A stretch of 64,000 nucleotides of DNA from a virus: positions 50,095-114,094 of IMG/VR virus record IMGVR_UViG_3300021961_000037. One strand, given 5' to 3'. Position numbers and translations under genes: made by a program. Position 1 is the stretch's first letter. Each line of letters begins with the position of its first letter. Of the stretch, positions 19,101 through 27,875 are shown one piece after another. The notes under the pieces are model-generated. The model was given only the letters and a program-made list of their open reading frames with translations, was not told where the DNA came from and made no database searches.

Positions 19101-21917
19101 TCCCGAACTATCTCGTTGGGTGGAGACCTTTCGGGTTCTGCTTCCTTCAATGGTTCTGCGGACGTAACCATCACCGCAACGATTGGTGCCGACTCGGTTG
19201 CCCTTGGAACTGACACCACTGGCAATTACGTTCAGAATCTTGTCGCTGGTACGGGAATAACACTCACCAACAACACCGGTGAAGGTGCAACCCCAACGGT
19301 TGCTGTCACCGCAAACACATACGAAGCATTCGGTGCAGTTGCCACCCACGAATCAGACACAACCAACATTCACGGTATAACGGACACTGCCGCCCTTGTC
19401 ACTTTGGCTGGGACACAGACCCTCACCAACAAGACGCTTACCAGTCCAGTCATCACTGGTGTGTCTCCGCAAATAACCCTTGCTGGAGATTTGACTGGCT
19501 CAGTAACCCTGACCGACCTTGGCAACGGAACGCTTACGGCAACGATTGCCGCCAACTCCGTTGCTCTCGGCACAGACACAACGGGCAACTATGTAAACGA
19601 TGTAACGGCAGGTACGGGCGTCACAGTCACTCATACACCAGGTGAAGGCTCCAGCCCAACAATTGCAATTGGTCAGGCAGTTGGAACAACAAGCGACGTT
19701 ACCTTCAACACAGTTACAGCCGACTTGACGGGTGATGTAACTGGAAATGCAGATACCGCAACGACCCTTGCCGCTGCGCGGACGATTTCACTTGGTGGTG
19801 ACCTGAGTGGCTCGGCATCCTTTAACGGCTCGTCGGATGTAACAATCACGGCGACCATTGGTGCAGACTCCGTAACCCTCGGCACAGACACCACAGGAAA
19901 CTACGTCAACGACGTAACGGCTGGCACTGGCGTAACTGTTACTCACACCCCAGGAGAAGGTTCGAGCCCGACCGTGGCAATCGGTCAGGCAGTGGCCACA
20001 TCGGACAGCCCAACATTTGCAGGTGCAACTCTTGATGCAGTCCAAATTGGAATCACTGCTGCTGGAGAGATTGACACATCTTCTGGCAATCTCACAATTG
20101 ACTCTGCTGGCGGAACCGTAACGGTTGACGACAACCTGATTGTTTCTGGCGACCTCACCGTTTCTGGAACTACAACGACGGTAAATACCGAGACAATCAA
20201 TTTGGCTGACAACATCATCACGCTCAACAGCAATGAAACTGGCACCCCAAGCCAAAACGCTGGTCTTGAGGTTGAGCGTGGCACCTCAACAAATGTGCAA
20301 CTACGTTGGAATGAGACCAGCGACAAGTGGGAACTTTCCGAAGACGGTTCTAATTACTATGACATCGCTACCGAGGCATATGTTGATGGACAGACAATCA
20401 CATCGCTGGATGACGTAGGTGATGTAACAATCACCTCTGCCACATCTGGGGATTTCCTAAAGTGGAACGGTACGGCATGGGTCAATGACCCAGTGAACTT
20501 GGGTACGGATACGACTGGAGACTATGTCGGTTCGCTCGTCGCTGGCACTGGTGTTACCCTCACGAATAACTCCGGAGAAGGCGCAACACCGACCGTAGCA
20601 ATCGGTCAAGCGGTTGGCACGACAGACAACGTCACATTCAACAGCGTTACCGCCAGTCTCACGGGCAATGCAGATACTGCAACCACGCTGGCAACTTCAC
20701 GAACGATTGCCCTCGGCGGAGATTTGTCTGGTTCGGCATCGTTTGACGGCTCGGCAAACATCACCATCACTGCAACGATTGGTGCAGATTCAGTTGCCCT
20801 CGGAACGGACACCACCGGGAACTACATGGAGGATGTCTCGGCTGGAACGGGCATCTCGGTCACCCACACGCCAAGTGAGGGTTCCACGGCAACGGTTGCA
20901 CTCAACGCAACGTTGGACAACCTGAGCAATGTAAACGCCCCCGCACCTTCGGATGGTCAGTTCCTCAAGTACGTCTCTGCCTCGTCCGAATGGCAACCAG
21001 CGGCAATCCCCACCATCAACAACCTTGACGATGTCGGCGATGTAAACATCACGTCCGCAACATCGGGCGATTTCTTGAAGTGGAACGGGTCTGCGTGGGT
21101 TAACGACCCAGTAAACCTTGGAACCGATACAACAGGCGATTATGTGCAATCACTGGTCGCTGGAACCGGTATCTCTCTTGCGAATAACTCTGGCGAAGGT
21201 GCGACACCGACGGTAACGCTGAACGCAGCGATTGATGACCTTTCCGATGTGTCTGCGGCAGCCCCAACGAGCGGAGATGTTCTTTCGTGGAACGGGTCAG
21301 CATGGGTGTCGTCTGCACCATCAAGCGGCGCATCACTCACGGTTTCTGCGACAGCACCGTCGTCACCGTCCGAAGGGGACATGTGGTTTGAGTCCGATAC
21401 GGGTCGCACGTACGTGTACTACGACAGCGCATGGGTGGAAATCGGAGCCATTTCCGCAGGGTCGCGTGTCTCTATTTCTGCAAATGCACCGTCCAACCCG
21501 ACGGCTGGAGACACATGGTTTGACTCAGATACTGCCCAAACCTTCATCTATTACGACAGCCAGTGGATTGAAATTGGTGCCTCGGCAATGGCTGCCACCA
21601 TTGCCGGAACCGCCCCAAGCAATGCGATTGGCGGTCAAATATGGTTTGACTCCAACACAGGCGGCACCTATGTCTATTTCAACTCCACATGGGTGGAGGT
21701 TGGCGCATCTGCCCTTGACACGCTCCTCAACACGATTGAGGCAAAGGGCGACATCCTCGTTGGAACTGCAGACAATGCGGTAGACAACCTGACGGTTGGC
21801 TCCAACGGGCAGATTCTCGTGGCAGACTCGGCAGAGGCAACTGGTCTAAAATGGGAAACGCCAAACTACGCGTCAACAGGTAAAGCCATCGCAATGGCAA
21901 TCGTCTTCGGAGGATAA
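16122..21917 (+). CDS. Giant repeat-containing tail fibre (1931 residues)
   Basis: GTG start at 16122 (MAQKFTVPITIKQLAS), matching the style of the fibre before it; GAGG lies unusually close. After a ~100-residue head come short W-containing modules, then a shaft of repeats of about 100 residues. Each carries LGTDTTGNYV, AGTGVTVTHTPGEGS, VTFNTVTADLTG, NADTATTL and ISLGGDLSGSASF. I count 11 LGTDT motifs. Near residues 1300-1420 is a module with DNIITLNSNETGTPSQNAGL, repeated in the fibre at 35338. The end has four SATAPSSPSEGDMWF-like modules. It is probably the long side fibre. Its size and internal repeats make it prone to length change by recombination. Confidence 0.85.
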   Translation: MAQKFTVPITIKQLASAGSDALTVFVNGEVYGRVKIEAGGRLSWSDGTGVYDTNLYRDGANTLATDDIFKALTALVSPTTNGAPSVSVPDGAIAVDNTNNRLYFRSNSTWRVVEGGATVSATAPSNPLEGALWFDTSDDTLYIRQGSAWVVAGGGGASVEVGATAPSSPSEGDMWWDSNLLELFIYYSSAWVQVTPSSEYFDLADLGDVSSTPPTNGQVLVFNNSTGEYEPTTLSTSSSLDGLTDTTLTSPTSGEFLKYNGSAWVNDAIDLGTDTTGNYVSDVSGGTGVTVTHTPGEGSTPSVAIGQDVGTTADVTFNTVTADLTGNADTATALQTSRTIELTGDVTGSASFDGTANATLSVTISSDSVALGTDTTGDYVQNLVAGTGVTLGANSGEGATPSIAIGQDVGTTADVTFNTVTADLTGDVTGNADTATSLETARTISLGGDLSGSASFNGTADVTITATVQPDSIALGTDTTGNYMSGVTAGTGISVTHTPGEGSNATIALDADLSSLGDITVTSPEQYQTLVYDGSEFINEYPTTVSNVQNAETTTLTVGTVVYLFGGTGDRASVKRADNSSDTTSSKTVGVVASSINSSANGPVVTRGYVNGINLSSGYAAGDILWLGSNGQFTATKPSTPDHLVFVGVVVRATNNGIVYVATQNGYELEELHDVKVSSLANKDVLVWNSASAVWVNGQINLGTDTVGDYVQNLVAGTGVTITDNSGEGTTPTVAIGQDVSTSASVLFAEVETTGDFTVGGDLFVTGTLTTVNETNLAIEDTFIYLNDGSTVTNPDLGIVGNYNDGTYAHSGVFRDATDGKWKFFDSYTPEPTDPINTGHASYAPAPVVAETFESTVSTGTAPFTVSSTTEVTNLHADTASSLHTARNISLGGDIAGSASFDGSGDVTITATVQANSVALGTDTTGNYMVDIAEGTGVTITHTPGEASTGTIAIGQDVGTTADVTFNTVTADVTGDLTGNVTGNADTATTLQTSRTISLGGDLSGSASFNGSADVTITATIGADSVALGTDTTGNYVQNLVAGTGITLTNNTGEGATPTVAVTANTYEAFGAVATHESDTTNIHGITDTAALVTLAGTQTLTNKTLTSPVITGVSPQITLAGDLTGSVTLTDLGNGTLTATIAANSVALGTDTTGNYVNDVTAGTGVTVTHTPGEGSSPTIAIGQAVGTTSDVTFNTVTADLTGDVTGNADTATTLAAARTISLGGDLSGSASFNGSSDVTITATIGADSVTLGTDTTGNYVNDVTAGTGVTVTHTPGEGSSPTVAIGQAVATSDSPTFAGATLDAVQIGITAAGEIDTSSGNLTIDSAGGTVTVDDNLIVSGDLTVSGTTTTVNTETINLADNIITLNSNETGTPSQNAGLEVERGTSTNVQLRWNETSDKWELSEDGSNYYDIATEAYVDGQTITSLDDVGDVTITSATSGDFLKWNGTAWVNDPVNLGTDTTGDYVGSLVAGTGVTLTNNSGEGATPTVAIGQAVGTTDNVTFNSVTASLTGNADTATTLATSRTIALGGDLSGSASFDGSANITITATIGADSVALGTDTTGNYMEDVSAGTGISVTHTPSEGSTATVALNATLDNLSNVNAPAPSDGQFLKYVSASSEWQPAAIPTINNLDDVGDVNITSATSGDFLKWNGSAWVNDPVNLGTDTTGDYVQSLVAGTGISLANNSGEGATPTVTLNAAIDDLSDVSAAAPTSGDVLSWNGSAWVSSAPSSGASLTVSATAPSSPSEGDMWFESDTGRTYVYYDSAWVEIGAISAGSRVSISANAPSNPTAGDTWFDSDTAQTFIYYDSQWIEIGASAMAATIAGTAPSNAIGGQIWFDSNTGGTYVYFNSTWVEVGASALDTLLNTIEAKGDILVGTADNAVDNLTVGSNGQILVADSAEATGLKWETPNYASTGKAIAMAIVFGG
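16930..21200 (+). repeat. Protein-coding tandem repeats of fibre shaft (about 300 bp units)
   Basis: Units marked by LGTDTTG(N/D)Y and HTPGEGS or NNSGEGA segments recur 11 times inside the giant fibre gene. At DNA level they have diverged by many silent changes, so the repeats are old or selected to avoid recombination while the protein pattern is kept. Confidence 0.75.
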
Positions 21918-21920
21918 TTT

Positions 21921-22274
21921 ATGACAGCACCAAACATCGTCGGAGTCACGACCATAACGGGAAAGACGGCAGTCCTTGTCGTCACCACGAGTGCGACGGC
22001 TATTGTGGAGAACACAGCATCAAGCGGCAAAGTGTTCAAGGTGAACGCTTTGTATGTTTCCAACGTCGACGGAACGAATGCAGCAGATGTGAATGTTGAT
22101 ATTTACCGTTCTTCTACGGCATACCACATCGCCAAGACGGTTTCAGTTCCCGCAGATGCAACATTGGATGTGATTGCCAAGTCCATTTACCTTGAGGAAG
22201 GTGATGCCCTGCGCCTCACGGCAAACGCAAACTCCGACCTTGAGGCGGTCTGCTCTTACGAAGAGATTAGTTAG
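21921..22274 (+). CDS. Small beta-rich tail protein (family C, copy 1)
   Basis: A 117-residue protein with strands such as TAVLVVTTSATAIVENTAS, KVFKVNALYVSNVDG and ADVNVDIYRSS, ending EEISYL-like in acidic residues. Four similar-sized proteins follow at 23865, 27876, 32286 and 37496. They share the plan 'response to boundary, then NxDxxxRxxSLxIG, then VxPxxDTLVLDT' but have diverged. The role is unknown. Each copy sits next to a glycine-rich or other adhesin gene, so they may be adaptors or tip proteins. Confidence 0.6.
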   Translation: MTAPNIVGVTTITGKTAVLVVTTSATAIVENTASSGKVFKVNALYVSNVDGTNAADVNVDIYRSSTAYHIAKTVSVPADATLDVIAKSIYLEEGDALRLTANANSDLEAVCSYEEIS

Positions 22275-22276
22275 TC

Positions 22277-23146
22277 ATGGCGCAAATAGGCGGGATTATC
22301 GGTCCGAAGAAATCAGTAAGCATTTCTGAAGCATCCGGTGTTTGGAGCCTGGGTTTTGCCCAAAAAGAGCGAGGCGCTTCAAACTGGCCCACCTTTATTC
22401 CACAAATCAATGTTGAGTATTTAGTTATTGCTGGAGGTGGCAGCGGCGGACCAGGCGGTGGTGGAGAACGTGGTGGTGGAGGCGCTGGTGGTTACAGAAA
22501 TTCGGTTAGCGGTGAATTATCTGGTAGAAACTCGGCTGCGGAATCGCCACTAACTTTTGGTGCTGGAACATACACAGTCACGATTGGTGCTGGTGGTGCT
22601 GGTGGAAGCGGTATTCATAATAACGGAAACAATTCCGTTTTCCATACAATAACCTCCATTGGCGGTGGAAGAGGTGACTCTGGTGGCGGTGGACAAAACG
22701 TTGGAAGCGGTGGCTCAGGAGGAGGTGGTGGCGGTGCGGGGACTGCTGGACAAGGATTCAATGGAGGCACATCAATAAACAACTCTTCTGGCGGTGGTGG
22801 TGGCGGCGCAGGTGGCGCTGGAGGAAATGCCCCATCTGGAGTTGGTGGAGCAGGCTTGGCATCTTCAATAACTGGAACTTCTGTTGGTAGGGCAGGTGGA
22901 GGTGGTGCTGGAAATCCCAACTCTAATGGAGGAGGAAGTGGTGGTGGAAATGGCAATGTCAGCGGAACCGCCAATACAGGCGGAGGCGGAGGCGGCGCTG
23001 GTGGAAGCGGCGGCTCTGGAATCGTTATTGTTAGGTATTTGACCTCGGAAGCATCATGGGCATCGGTGACTGGTGGGACTGTAACTACTTCAGGCTCCTA
23101 CACAGTTCACACATTCACCACCAGCGGCACGCTAAGCATTTCGTAG
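22277..23146 (+). CDS. Glycine-rich tail adhesin (copy 1)
   Basis: A 289-residue protein. After ~50 residues with a VEYLVIAGGGSGG entry strand comes about 180 residues of Gly runs with Ser, Ala and Asn (GGGGGAGGAGG), then GGSGIVIVRYLTSEAS and a closing domain TSGSYTVHTFTTSGTLSIS. Gly-rich runs of this type form polyglycine-II helix bundles in the S16-type receptor-binding tip, so a host-binding role is plausible. Start follows the upstream stop by two bases. Related copies are at 24200, 28218, 29168 (two units) and 32664. Confidence 0.75.
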   Translation: MAQIGGIIGPKKSVSISEASGVWSLGFAQKERGASNWPTFIPQINVEYLVIAGGGSGGPGGGGERGGGGAGGYRNSVSGELSGRNSAAESPLTFGAGTYTVTIGAGGAGGSGIHNNGNNSVFHTITSIGGGRGDSGGGGQNVGSGGSGGGGGGAGTAGQGFNGGTSINNSSGGGGGGAGGAGGNAPSGVGGAGLASSITGTSVGRAGGGGAGNPNSNGGGSGGGNGNVSGTANTGGGGGGAGGSGGSGIVIVRYLTSEASWASVTGGTVTTSGSYTVHTFTTSGTLSIS

Positions 23147-23163
23147 GTTTTAGTACTATGTTC

Positions 23164-23169
23164 TATAAT
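23164..23169 (+). promoter_or_regulatory. -10-like TATAAT in intergenic gap
   Basis: TATAAT lies in the 54-base gap before the gene at 23201, about 30 bases before its start. No convincing -35 hexamer. The gap and the perfect hexamer make a promoter plausible. Confidence 0.4.
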
Positions 23170-23200
23170 GTAAGCACAAACATCACAGGAGAGTAAAGAA

Positions 23201-23569
23201 ATGGCTCATTTTGCCCAAATCAACGCCGACAACGTGGTGACACAGGTAATCGTCGTTTCCAACGATGATTGCGCTGGTGGCGACTATCCGACAAGCGACG
23301 CACCAGGTGCGGCATTCTGCAACAACCTGCTCGGCGGCACGTGGAAACAAACCTCGTATAACGGGAACTTCCGCAAGCGCTATGCAGGAATCGGTTACAC
23401 ATTCAATGCCGACCTTGATGCATTCATTGCCCCACAGCCCTACCCCTCTTGGACGCTGAACGAAGAAACTGCCGACTGGGAAGCACCTGTTGCACGACCA
23501 GCAGAAGGCATGTGGACGTGGAATGAAGCAAATCAGGAGTGGGATGAAGTCGCATCGACAGGGGTGTAA
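23201..23569 (+). CDS. PQPYPSW-type tail protein (copy 1)
   Basis: A 122-residue protein with ribosome site GGAGAG. It has HFAQINADNVVTQVIVVSND, KQTSYNGNFRKRYAGIGYTF, FIAPQPYPSWTLNEETADW and a W-x-x-P-x-x-R-P-x end. This family is frequent in fibre regions of cyanophages and other aquatic phages and is thought to be a virion protein. A shorter copy is at 33599. Confidence 0.7.
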   Translation: MAHFAQINADNVVTQVIVVSNDDCAGGDYPTSDAPGAAFCNNLLGGTWKQTSYNGNFRKRYAGIGYTFNADLDAFIAPQPYPSWTLNEETADWEAPVARPAEGMWTWNEANQEWDEVASTGV

Positions 23570-23572
23570 CCC

Positions 23573-23842
23573 ATGGCGCTTTCGTTCCCTGCTAATCCTT
23601 CGGTAAACGACACATACACGGAGGGAAGCCGTTCCTGGAAATGGAACGGCACAAAGTGGGAACTTGTTATCAGCACACTTGTTGCTGGTTCGGTATCTAC
23701 TGCTGAGATAAACAACGGCGCTGTTACTACGGCAAAACTCGCCGATGGTGCTGTGACCGCAGTCAAACTTGGTCCTGGTATTGGTGGCGGTCTTGACACC
23801 GAGGCTGAGGGTGCGATTTCAATAATGGATATAGGTTCATAA
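23573..23842 (+). CDS. Short fibre protein of the W-x-W-N-G type (copy 1)
   Basis: An 89-residue protein beginning MALSFPANPSVNDTYTEGSR followed by SWKWNGTKWEL, and then a short shaft (NNGAVTTAKLADGAVTAVKL). Similar openings are found at 27495, 31840 and 35158. The W-x-W-N-G-x-x-W motif is a small beta module typical of fibres. Four bases separate it from the preceding gene. Confidence 0.65.
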   Translation: MALSFPANPSVNDTYTEGSRSWKWNGTKWELVISTLVAGSVSTAEINNGAVTTAKLADGAVTAVKLGPGIGGGLDTEAEGAISIMDIGS

Positions 23843-23864
23843 TTAAGAGAGCGGAGTAGATGTT

Positions 23865-24200
23865 ATGGCGATTTCAAGAACAGAAACAAGACTGGGCGGT
23901 CCTACTTCGCTCGGTACCTCTACGACCGCAATTTGTTCTGCCAGTGCAGGCGTAACGGAGGTCATCAAGCAGTTGCTCATCTGCAATACGGATACTGTTG
24001 AGCGCACTTTTAGTCTCGCCATCGGTACTGCGGCGACGGCTACGAACCGTTTCTTTTCCGCCATGCCGATTGGCGCGAATGACACGATTGTTTTGGATAC
24101 TGCGATAGTTCTTGCTCCAACGGAAACACTTGAGGGTTTGGCTGATACGGCAAGCAAGGTCGTTGTTACTGCTCTTGGCTGGGAAAAGACGACTACCTGA
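23865..24200 (+). CDS. Small beta-rich tail protein (family C, copy 2)
   Basis: A 111-residue protein: TETRLGGPTSLGTSTTAIC, EVIKQLLICNTDTVERTF-SLAIG, and DTIVLDTAIVLAPTETLEG. It is clearly homologous to the copy at 27876 (TETRLGGPTQLGTSTTTVC), more distantly to the others. Stop and next start overlap by one base (TGATGG), tying it to the Gly-rich adhesin behind. Confidence 0.65.
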   Translation: MAISRTETRLGGPTSLGTSTTAICSASAGVTEVIKQLLICNTDTVERTFSLAIGTAATATNRFFSAMPIGANDTIVLDTAIVLAPTETLEGLADTASKVVVTALGWEKTTT

Positions 24201-25231
24201 TGGCTCTTTCTGCTGGTCTCGGCGCAGGCGGTAATCGACCTGGTGTTTGCACTAGCAGTACTCGCCCTGCTTCGCCCTATCTCGGGCAGACAATTTTTGA
24301 GACTGACACCAACAAAATGAAAGTTTGGTTAGGTTCAAATTGGTCATCTGGTACTGCACATACCACACCATTCGCAGTTGAATACCTTGTGGTTGCTGGC
24401 GGTGCTGGCGGTGGCTACACCCATGGTGGTGGTGGCGGTGCTGGCGGTTATAGGTCGTCGGTTTCTGGTGAGTCATCTGGTGGAGGTGGTTCAGCAGAAA
24501 CAACATTGGCTTTAGATTTGGGAACATACACCGTCACCGTAGGTGCTGGCGGAGCGGCTGGAACAACCTCCAATGCGACTGGTGTAAATGGTTCTAATTC
24601 GGTTTTTTCCTCTATTACTTCTACTGGTGGTGGTTACGGAAACAGTTACAACAACAGCCCTGCAAATGGAAACTCTGGTGGTTCTGGCGGTGGCGGTGCT
24701 GGTGCCAATACCGCTGGCAACGGTGGTGCAGGAACGTCAAGCCAGGGCTATGCAGGTGGTAACGCAAGTTCTAATGGTACGGCAGGTAACGGCGGCGGTG
24801 GTGGTGGTGCTGGTGCTGTTGGTGCTAATGCTACTGGTGCTATAGGGACGGGTTCTGCTGGTAATGGTGGTGATGGTGTGAGTTCTTCCATCAACGGTAC
24901 GGCTACCACTCGTGCTGGTGGTGGTGGTGGTGGTAGATGGAGTTCAGGAACTTTTGGTTCTGGTGGTTCTGGCGGTGGCGGGCGTGGAGGGTATCCATCG
25001 AATGTTGCAACTGCTGGAACGGCAAATACGGGTAGCGGTGGCGGTGGCGGTGGTGACGGCGATACGCCTGTCGGCGGTGCGGGTGGTTCTGGAATCGTTA
25101 TTATTCGCTATTTGACTGCCGATGCAAGCGGCTACACAGTCACAGGCGGAACAAAAGTGGTTGGTCCAACTGGAGCAACCTCTTACACCGTTCACACATT
25201 CACATCTAGTGGAAGTTTGGTGATTGCATGA
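24200..25231 (+). CDS. Glycine-rich tail adhesin (copy 2)
   Basis: A 343-residue protein. It begins with a 45-residue head (NRPGVCTSSTRPASPYLGQT) also found at 25228, 26105 and 30969, then the Gly-rich tip: VEYLVVAGGAGGG, long Gly/Ser/Ala/Asn runs, GSGIVIIRYLTADAS, and the end SYTVHTFTSSGSLVIA. The head probably attaches to a shared partner while the tip differs between copies. Starts in a one-base overlap with the family C gene. Confidence 0.75.
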   Translation: MALSAGLGAGGNRPGVCTSSTRPASPYLGQTIFETDTNKMKVWLGSNWSSGTAHTTPFAVEYLVVAGGAGGGYTHGGGGGAGGYRSSVSGESSGGGGSAETTLALDLGTYTVTVGAGGAAGTTSNATGVNGSNSVFSSITSTGGGYGNSYNNSPANGNSGGSGGGGAGANTAGNGGAGTSSQGYAGGNASSNGTAGNGGGGGGAGAVGANATGAIGTGSAGNGGDGVSSSINGTATTRAGGGGGGRWSSGTFGSGGSGGGGRGGYPSNVATAGTANTGSGGGGGGDGDTPVGGAGGSGIVIIRYLTADASGYTVTGGTKVVGPTGATSYTVHTFTSSGSLVIA

Positions 25232-25890
25232 CCGTCTCAGCAACAAGCAACGGTCTCCGTCCAGGAGTATGCACCTCAACTAATCGTCCGTCTACGCCGT
25301 TCGACGGAATGGTTATTTATGAGACGGATACGGATTTGGTGAAGGCGTATAACGGTTCGTCATGGGAAACCGTCGGACCTACTACGGCTAGCGGACTTTC
25401 CTATCTCACGGGTGCATCATTTAGCGCGGTGTCGACCGTCAGTTTTGCATCGGGCGTATTCACATCGACGTACCAGAACTATGTAGTGACGCTAAATCTG
25501 ACGGCATCAAGCACAGACCAAGATATTTCAATTCGCGTCAATAACGCTGGTACACCGCGAACCGCCGCAAACTATTACGGTTCCAAAACGACTATCACCG
25601 GCCCGGGTACGTCAACAAATACCGGAACCAATGGCGGAACGTCCCATAACGCTATGCGAACATTAAGCGCATACATAACATTGGGCGCAACTATTCAGGT
25701 TTATTCACCATTGGCAACGGGAACCAATACGTCGTGGACGGTTCAGGCGTTCGGCGCGGAATCAGTTAGCAGCGCAAACATTGTTAGCGGTTGTACGTAC
25801 AACGCACTAGAGGCGCATGATGGTCTAACTTTCGTTGTTGGTGGCACGATTACCGGCAATTACCGCGTGTACGGTATTGCGAACAGTTAG
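25228..25890 (+). CDS. Tail fibre tip protein with GVCTS head
   Basis: A 220-residue protein. The head LRPGVCTSTNRPSTPFDGMVIY-type segment with ETDT and NGSSWE is shared with 24200, 26105 and 30969. The rest is a beta domain (FASGVFTSTYQNYVVTLNLTAS, DISIRVNNAG) ending NYRVYGIANS. The protein at 30969 shows the same plan and end (GSYTIYGYAKV), so the two are paralogues. Likely receptor-binding or tip protein. Overlaps the previous gene by four bases. Confidence 0.65.
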   Translation: MTVSATSNGLRPGVCTSTNRPSTPFDGMVIYETDTDLVKAYNGSSWETVGPTTASGLSYLTGASFSAVSTVSFASGVFTSTYQNYVVTLNLTASSTDQDISIRVNNAGTPRTAANYYGSKTTITGPGTSTNTGTNGGTSHNAMRTLSAYITLGATIQVYSPLATGTNTSWTVQAFGAESVSSANIVSGCTYNALEAHDGLTFVVGGTITGNYRVYGIANS

Positions 25891-25898
25891 GAGTCATC

Positions 25899-26105
25899 AT
25901 GTCTAAACCACTAATCCAAATTGGCGACGAGGTTCGCGAGATGAACGACGCAGAAGTCGCGCAACGGCAACTTGACATTCAGACCGCCGAAGCAGTGAAA
26001 GCAGAAGCAGAAGCGGCAGCCGCTATTCGCCAGTCAGCACTTGCCAAACTTGCCGCTATCGGTCTAACCGACGACGAAATCAACGCAATCGTTGGGGGTG
26101 TCTAA
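25899..26105 (+). CDS. Small helical protein, LTDDEINAI end (copy 1)
   Basis: A 68-residue protein, mostly one Ala/Glu-rich helix, ending AAIGLTDDEINAIVGGV. A paralogue at 31631 ends AALGLTDDEINAIIGGV. Both directly follow a GVCTS-headed tip gene, so the pair moves together. It could be an assembly helper or a tip cap; there is no known function. Its stop overlaps the next ATG. Confidence 0.6.
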   Translation: MSKPLIQIGDEVREMNDAEVAQRQLDIQTAEAVKAEAEAAAAIRQSALAKLAAIGLTDDEINAIVGGV

Positions 26106-27313
26106 TGCCGTTATCTAATGTAATCGGTGCCTCATCCATCCTGAAGCCAGGTGTCTGCACGTCGTCAACTCGCCCTGCCTCCCCGTATGACGGGCAAGTT
26201 ATTTACGAGACAGACACGAACCTGACGCTTGTGTATGAGGGCTCAGAGTGGGCGGTATTGAATCAACAGGTTTTTGGCAGTCGCAACGTGGTTATCAATG
26301 GCGCGATGCAGGTGGCACAACGAGGAACAAGTACGGCGGGCATCACGACAAGCGGCTATTTCACGGCGGATAGGTGGCGAGTGAACTACTCGTCGCTTGG
26401 GACATGGACTCAAAGCGTTGAGAATGATGCGCCGACTGGTTCGGGTCTGCGCCAATCGCTAAAAATGCTTTGTACTACGGCTAATGCCGCACCTGCGGCA
26501 GGTGATGTTCTATTTATGCAGTACCGATTTGAGGGTCAAAATGTGCAACAGTTTCTCAAAGGAACTGCGTCAGCCAAATCTTTCATGCTGACGTTCTGGG
26601 TCAAATCAAATGTGACGGGAACTTTTATTGCTGAGGTTGCCGACGTTGACAACACTCGCCAAGTTTCCAAGTCATACACGATTTCGGCTTCGGAAACTTG
26701 GGAAAAGAAAACCATTGATTTCGGCGCAGACACAACGGGTGTGTTTGATAACGATAATGCTGGTTCGCTGTTTCTGAACTTTCACATGGGCGCAGGAACC
26801 AATTACACATCAGGAACACTAAACACGAATTGGGCAACAACCGTTACCGCAAACCGTGTTATCGGTCAAGTCAATGTCGCCGCCGCCACGAACAATTATT
26901 TCCAAATCACTGGTGTTCAGTTGGAAGCAGGTTCGGTGGCGACACCGTTTGAGTTTGAGGACTACGGAACGACACTTGCCAAATGCCAGCGGTACTACTG
27001 GCGACTTGTTGAAGGTTCAGGAGCCGAAAGAATCTCTGTTGCCGCAGCGCACAGTTCGTCTGATGCGAGAGCCGTAATAACATTTCCAACCACTATGCGA
27101 ACGAGTCCCACCCTAGAAATCGCAACTGGTGCCTACTATTCGTTTGAAAGAAACAATGCAGACGACGACATTACGAGCCTCACAATAGCCCAGGCTTCAA
27201 AAAGCAGTTGTTTGATTTACAACAACACGGAAATATCCTCAACCGCAGGACACGCTGGTAATTTTCGTGCAACCAGCGCATCTGCAAGACTATCGTTTAC
27301 TGCGGAACTGTGA
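26105..27313 (+). CDS. Tail fibre protein with carbohydrate-binding-like domain
   Basis: A 402-residue protein. The head has KPGVCTSSTRPASPYDGQ and then NVVINGAMQVAQRGTS, SGYFTADRWRVNY, followed by a jelly-roll-like region (FMLTFWVKSN, FIAEVADVDNTRQ, FQITGVQLEAGSVATPFEF) and a C-terminal domain starting LAKCQRYYWRLVEGSG. The 'INGAMQVAQRG ... DRWR ... QLEAG.VATPFE' pattern is widespread in phage fibres and resembles carbohydrate-binding modules. Likely a receptor-binding tail fibre. Confidence 0.75.
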   Translation: MPLSNVIGASSILKPGVCTSSTRPASPYDGQVIYETDTNLTLVYEGSEWAVLNQQVFGSRNVVINGAMQVAQRGTSTAGITTSGYFTADRWRVNYSSLGTWTQSVENDAPTGSGLRQSLKMLCTTANAAPAAGDVLFMQYRFEGQNVQQFLKGTASAKSFMLTFWVKSNVTGTFIAEVADVDNTRQVSKSYTISASETWEKKTIDFGADTTGVFDNDNAGSLFLNFHMGAGTNYTSGTLNTNWATTVTANRVIGQVNVAAATNNYFQITGVQLEAGSVATPFEFEDYGTTLAKCQRYYWRLVEGSGAERISVAAAHSSSDARAVITFPTTMRTSPTLEIATGAYYSFERNNADDDITSLTIAQASKSSCLIYNNTEISSTAGHAGNFRATSASARLSFTAEL

Positions 27314-27495
27314 TGAGAAAATATTACAAACAATCCATTATTGGCGGAGTATGGTCAATTTGGTATGAGGAAAACGGTTTTCGTTACTCTTTCACCGAAA
27401 CAAATTCCGAAAACGCCGACTATCAGGCGTACCTTGCGTGGGTTGCTGAAGGCAACACCGCAGAAGAATGGCAACCAGACGGCGGAGGTGAATAA
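27313..27495 (+). CDS. Small hypothetical fibre-region protein
   Basis: A 60-residue protein (MRKYYKQSIIGGVWSIWYEE...), rich in aromatic residues, with an acidic Gly end (PDGGGE). The ATG at 27313 overlaps the previous stop; a GTG three bases earlier is also possible. Its stop overlaps the next ATG. No family recognised, no copy elsewhere in the window. Confidence 0.5.
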   Translation: MRKYYKQSIIGGVWSIWYEENGFRYSFTETNSENADYQAYLAWVAEGNTAEEWQPDGGGE

Positions 27496-27872
27496 TGGCT
27501 ATTGATTTCCCCAACTCCCCCACGAACGGTGACCTGTTCTCTGCTGGTGGAAAGAACTGGCAGTACAACGGAACCGCTTGGGTTCTTCTAGGCATCATCC
27601 CCAACGTAAGACTTCTTGACGACGTAGGTGACGTAACAATCACCTCAGCAACATCTGGGGACTTCCTCAAATGGAACGGCTCTGCATGGGTCAATGACAC
27701 TATTCCGACCATCAACAACTTGAACGACGTGGGTGACGTAACGATTACATCTGCCGCTTCCGGAGAGTTTCTCAAATGGAACGGAAGCGCATGGGTCAAT
27801 GCCGTCGCTTCCACGGATGTCATGACAGACACCAAGAATGCGGCAATAATCACCATGGATATAGGAGCGTAA
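27495..27872 (+). CDS. Short fibre protein of the W-x-W-N-G type (copy 2)
   Basis: A 125-residue protein: MAIDFPNSPTNGDLFSAGGK, WQYNGTAWVLLG, then two copies of the module DDVGDVTITSA(T/A)SG(D/E)FL-KWNGSAWVN. The same module occurs in the giant fibre (near 20400 and 21030) and three times in the fibre at 35338. Ends in DTKNAAIITMDIGA, like the end of copy 1 (AISIMDIGS). Confidence 0.65.
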   Translation: MAIDFPNSPTNGDLFSAGGKNWQYNGTAWVLLGIIPNVRLLDDVGDVTITSATSGDFLKWNGSAWVNDTIPTINNLNDVGDVTITSAASGEFLKWNGSAWVNAVASTDVMTDTKNAAIITMDIGA

Positions 27873-27875
27873 GTT

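Noticed and set aside
16930-21200. Regular repeats that could be taken for a CRISPR array
   Set aside because: The repeats are about 300 bp, in frame within one fibre gene, without short spacers or cas genes.
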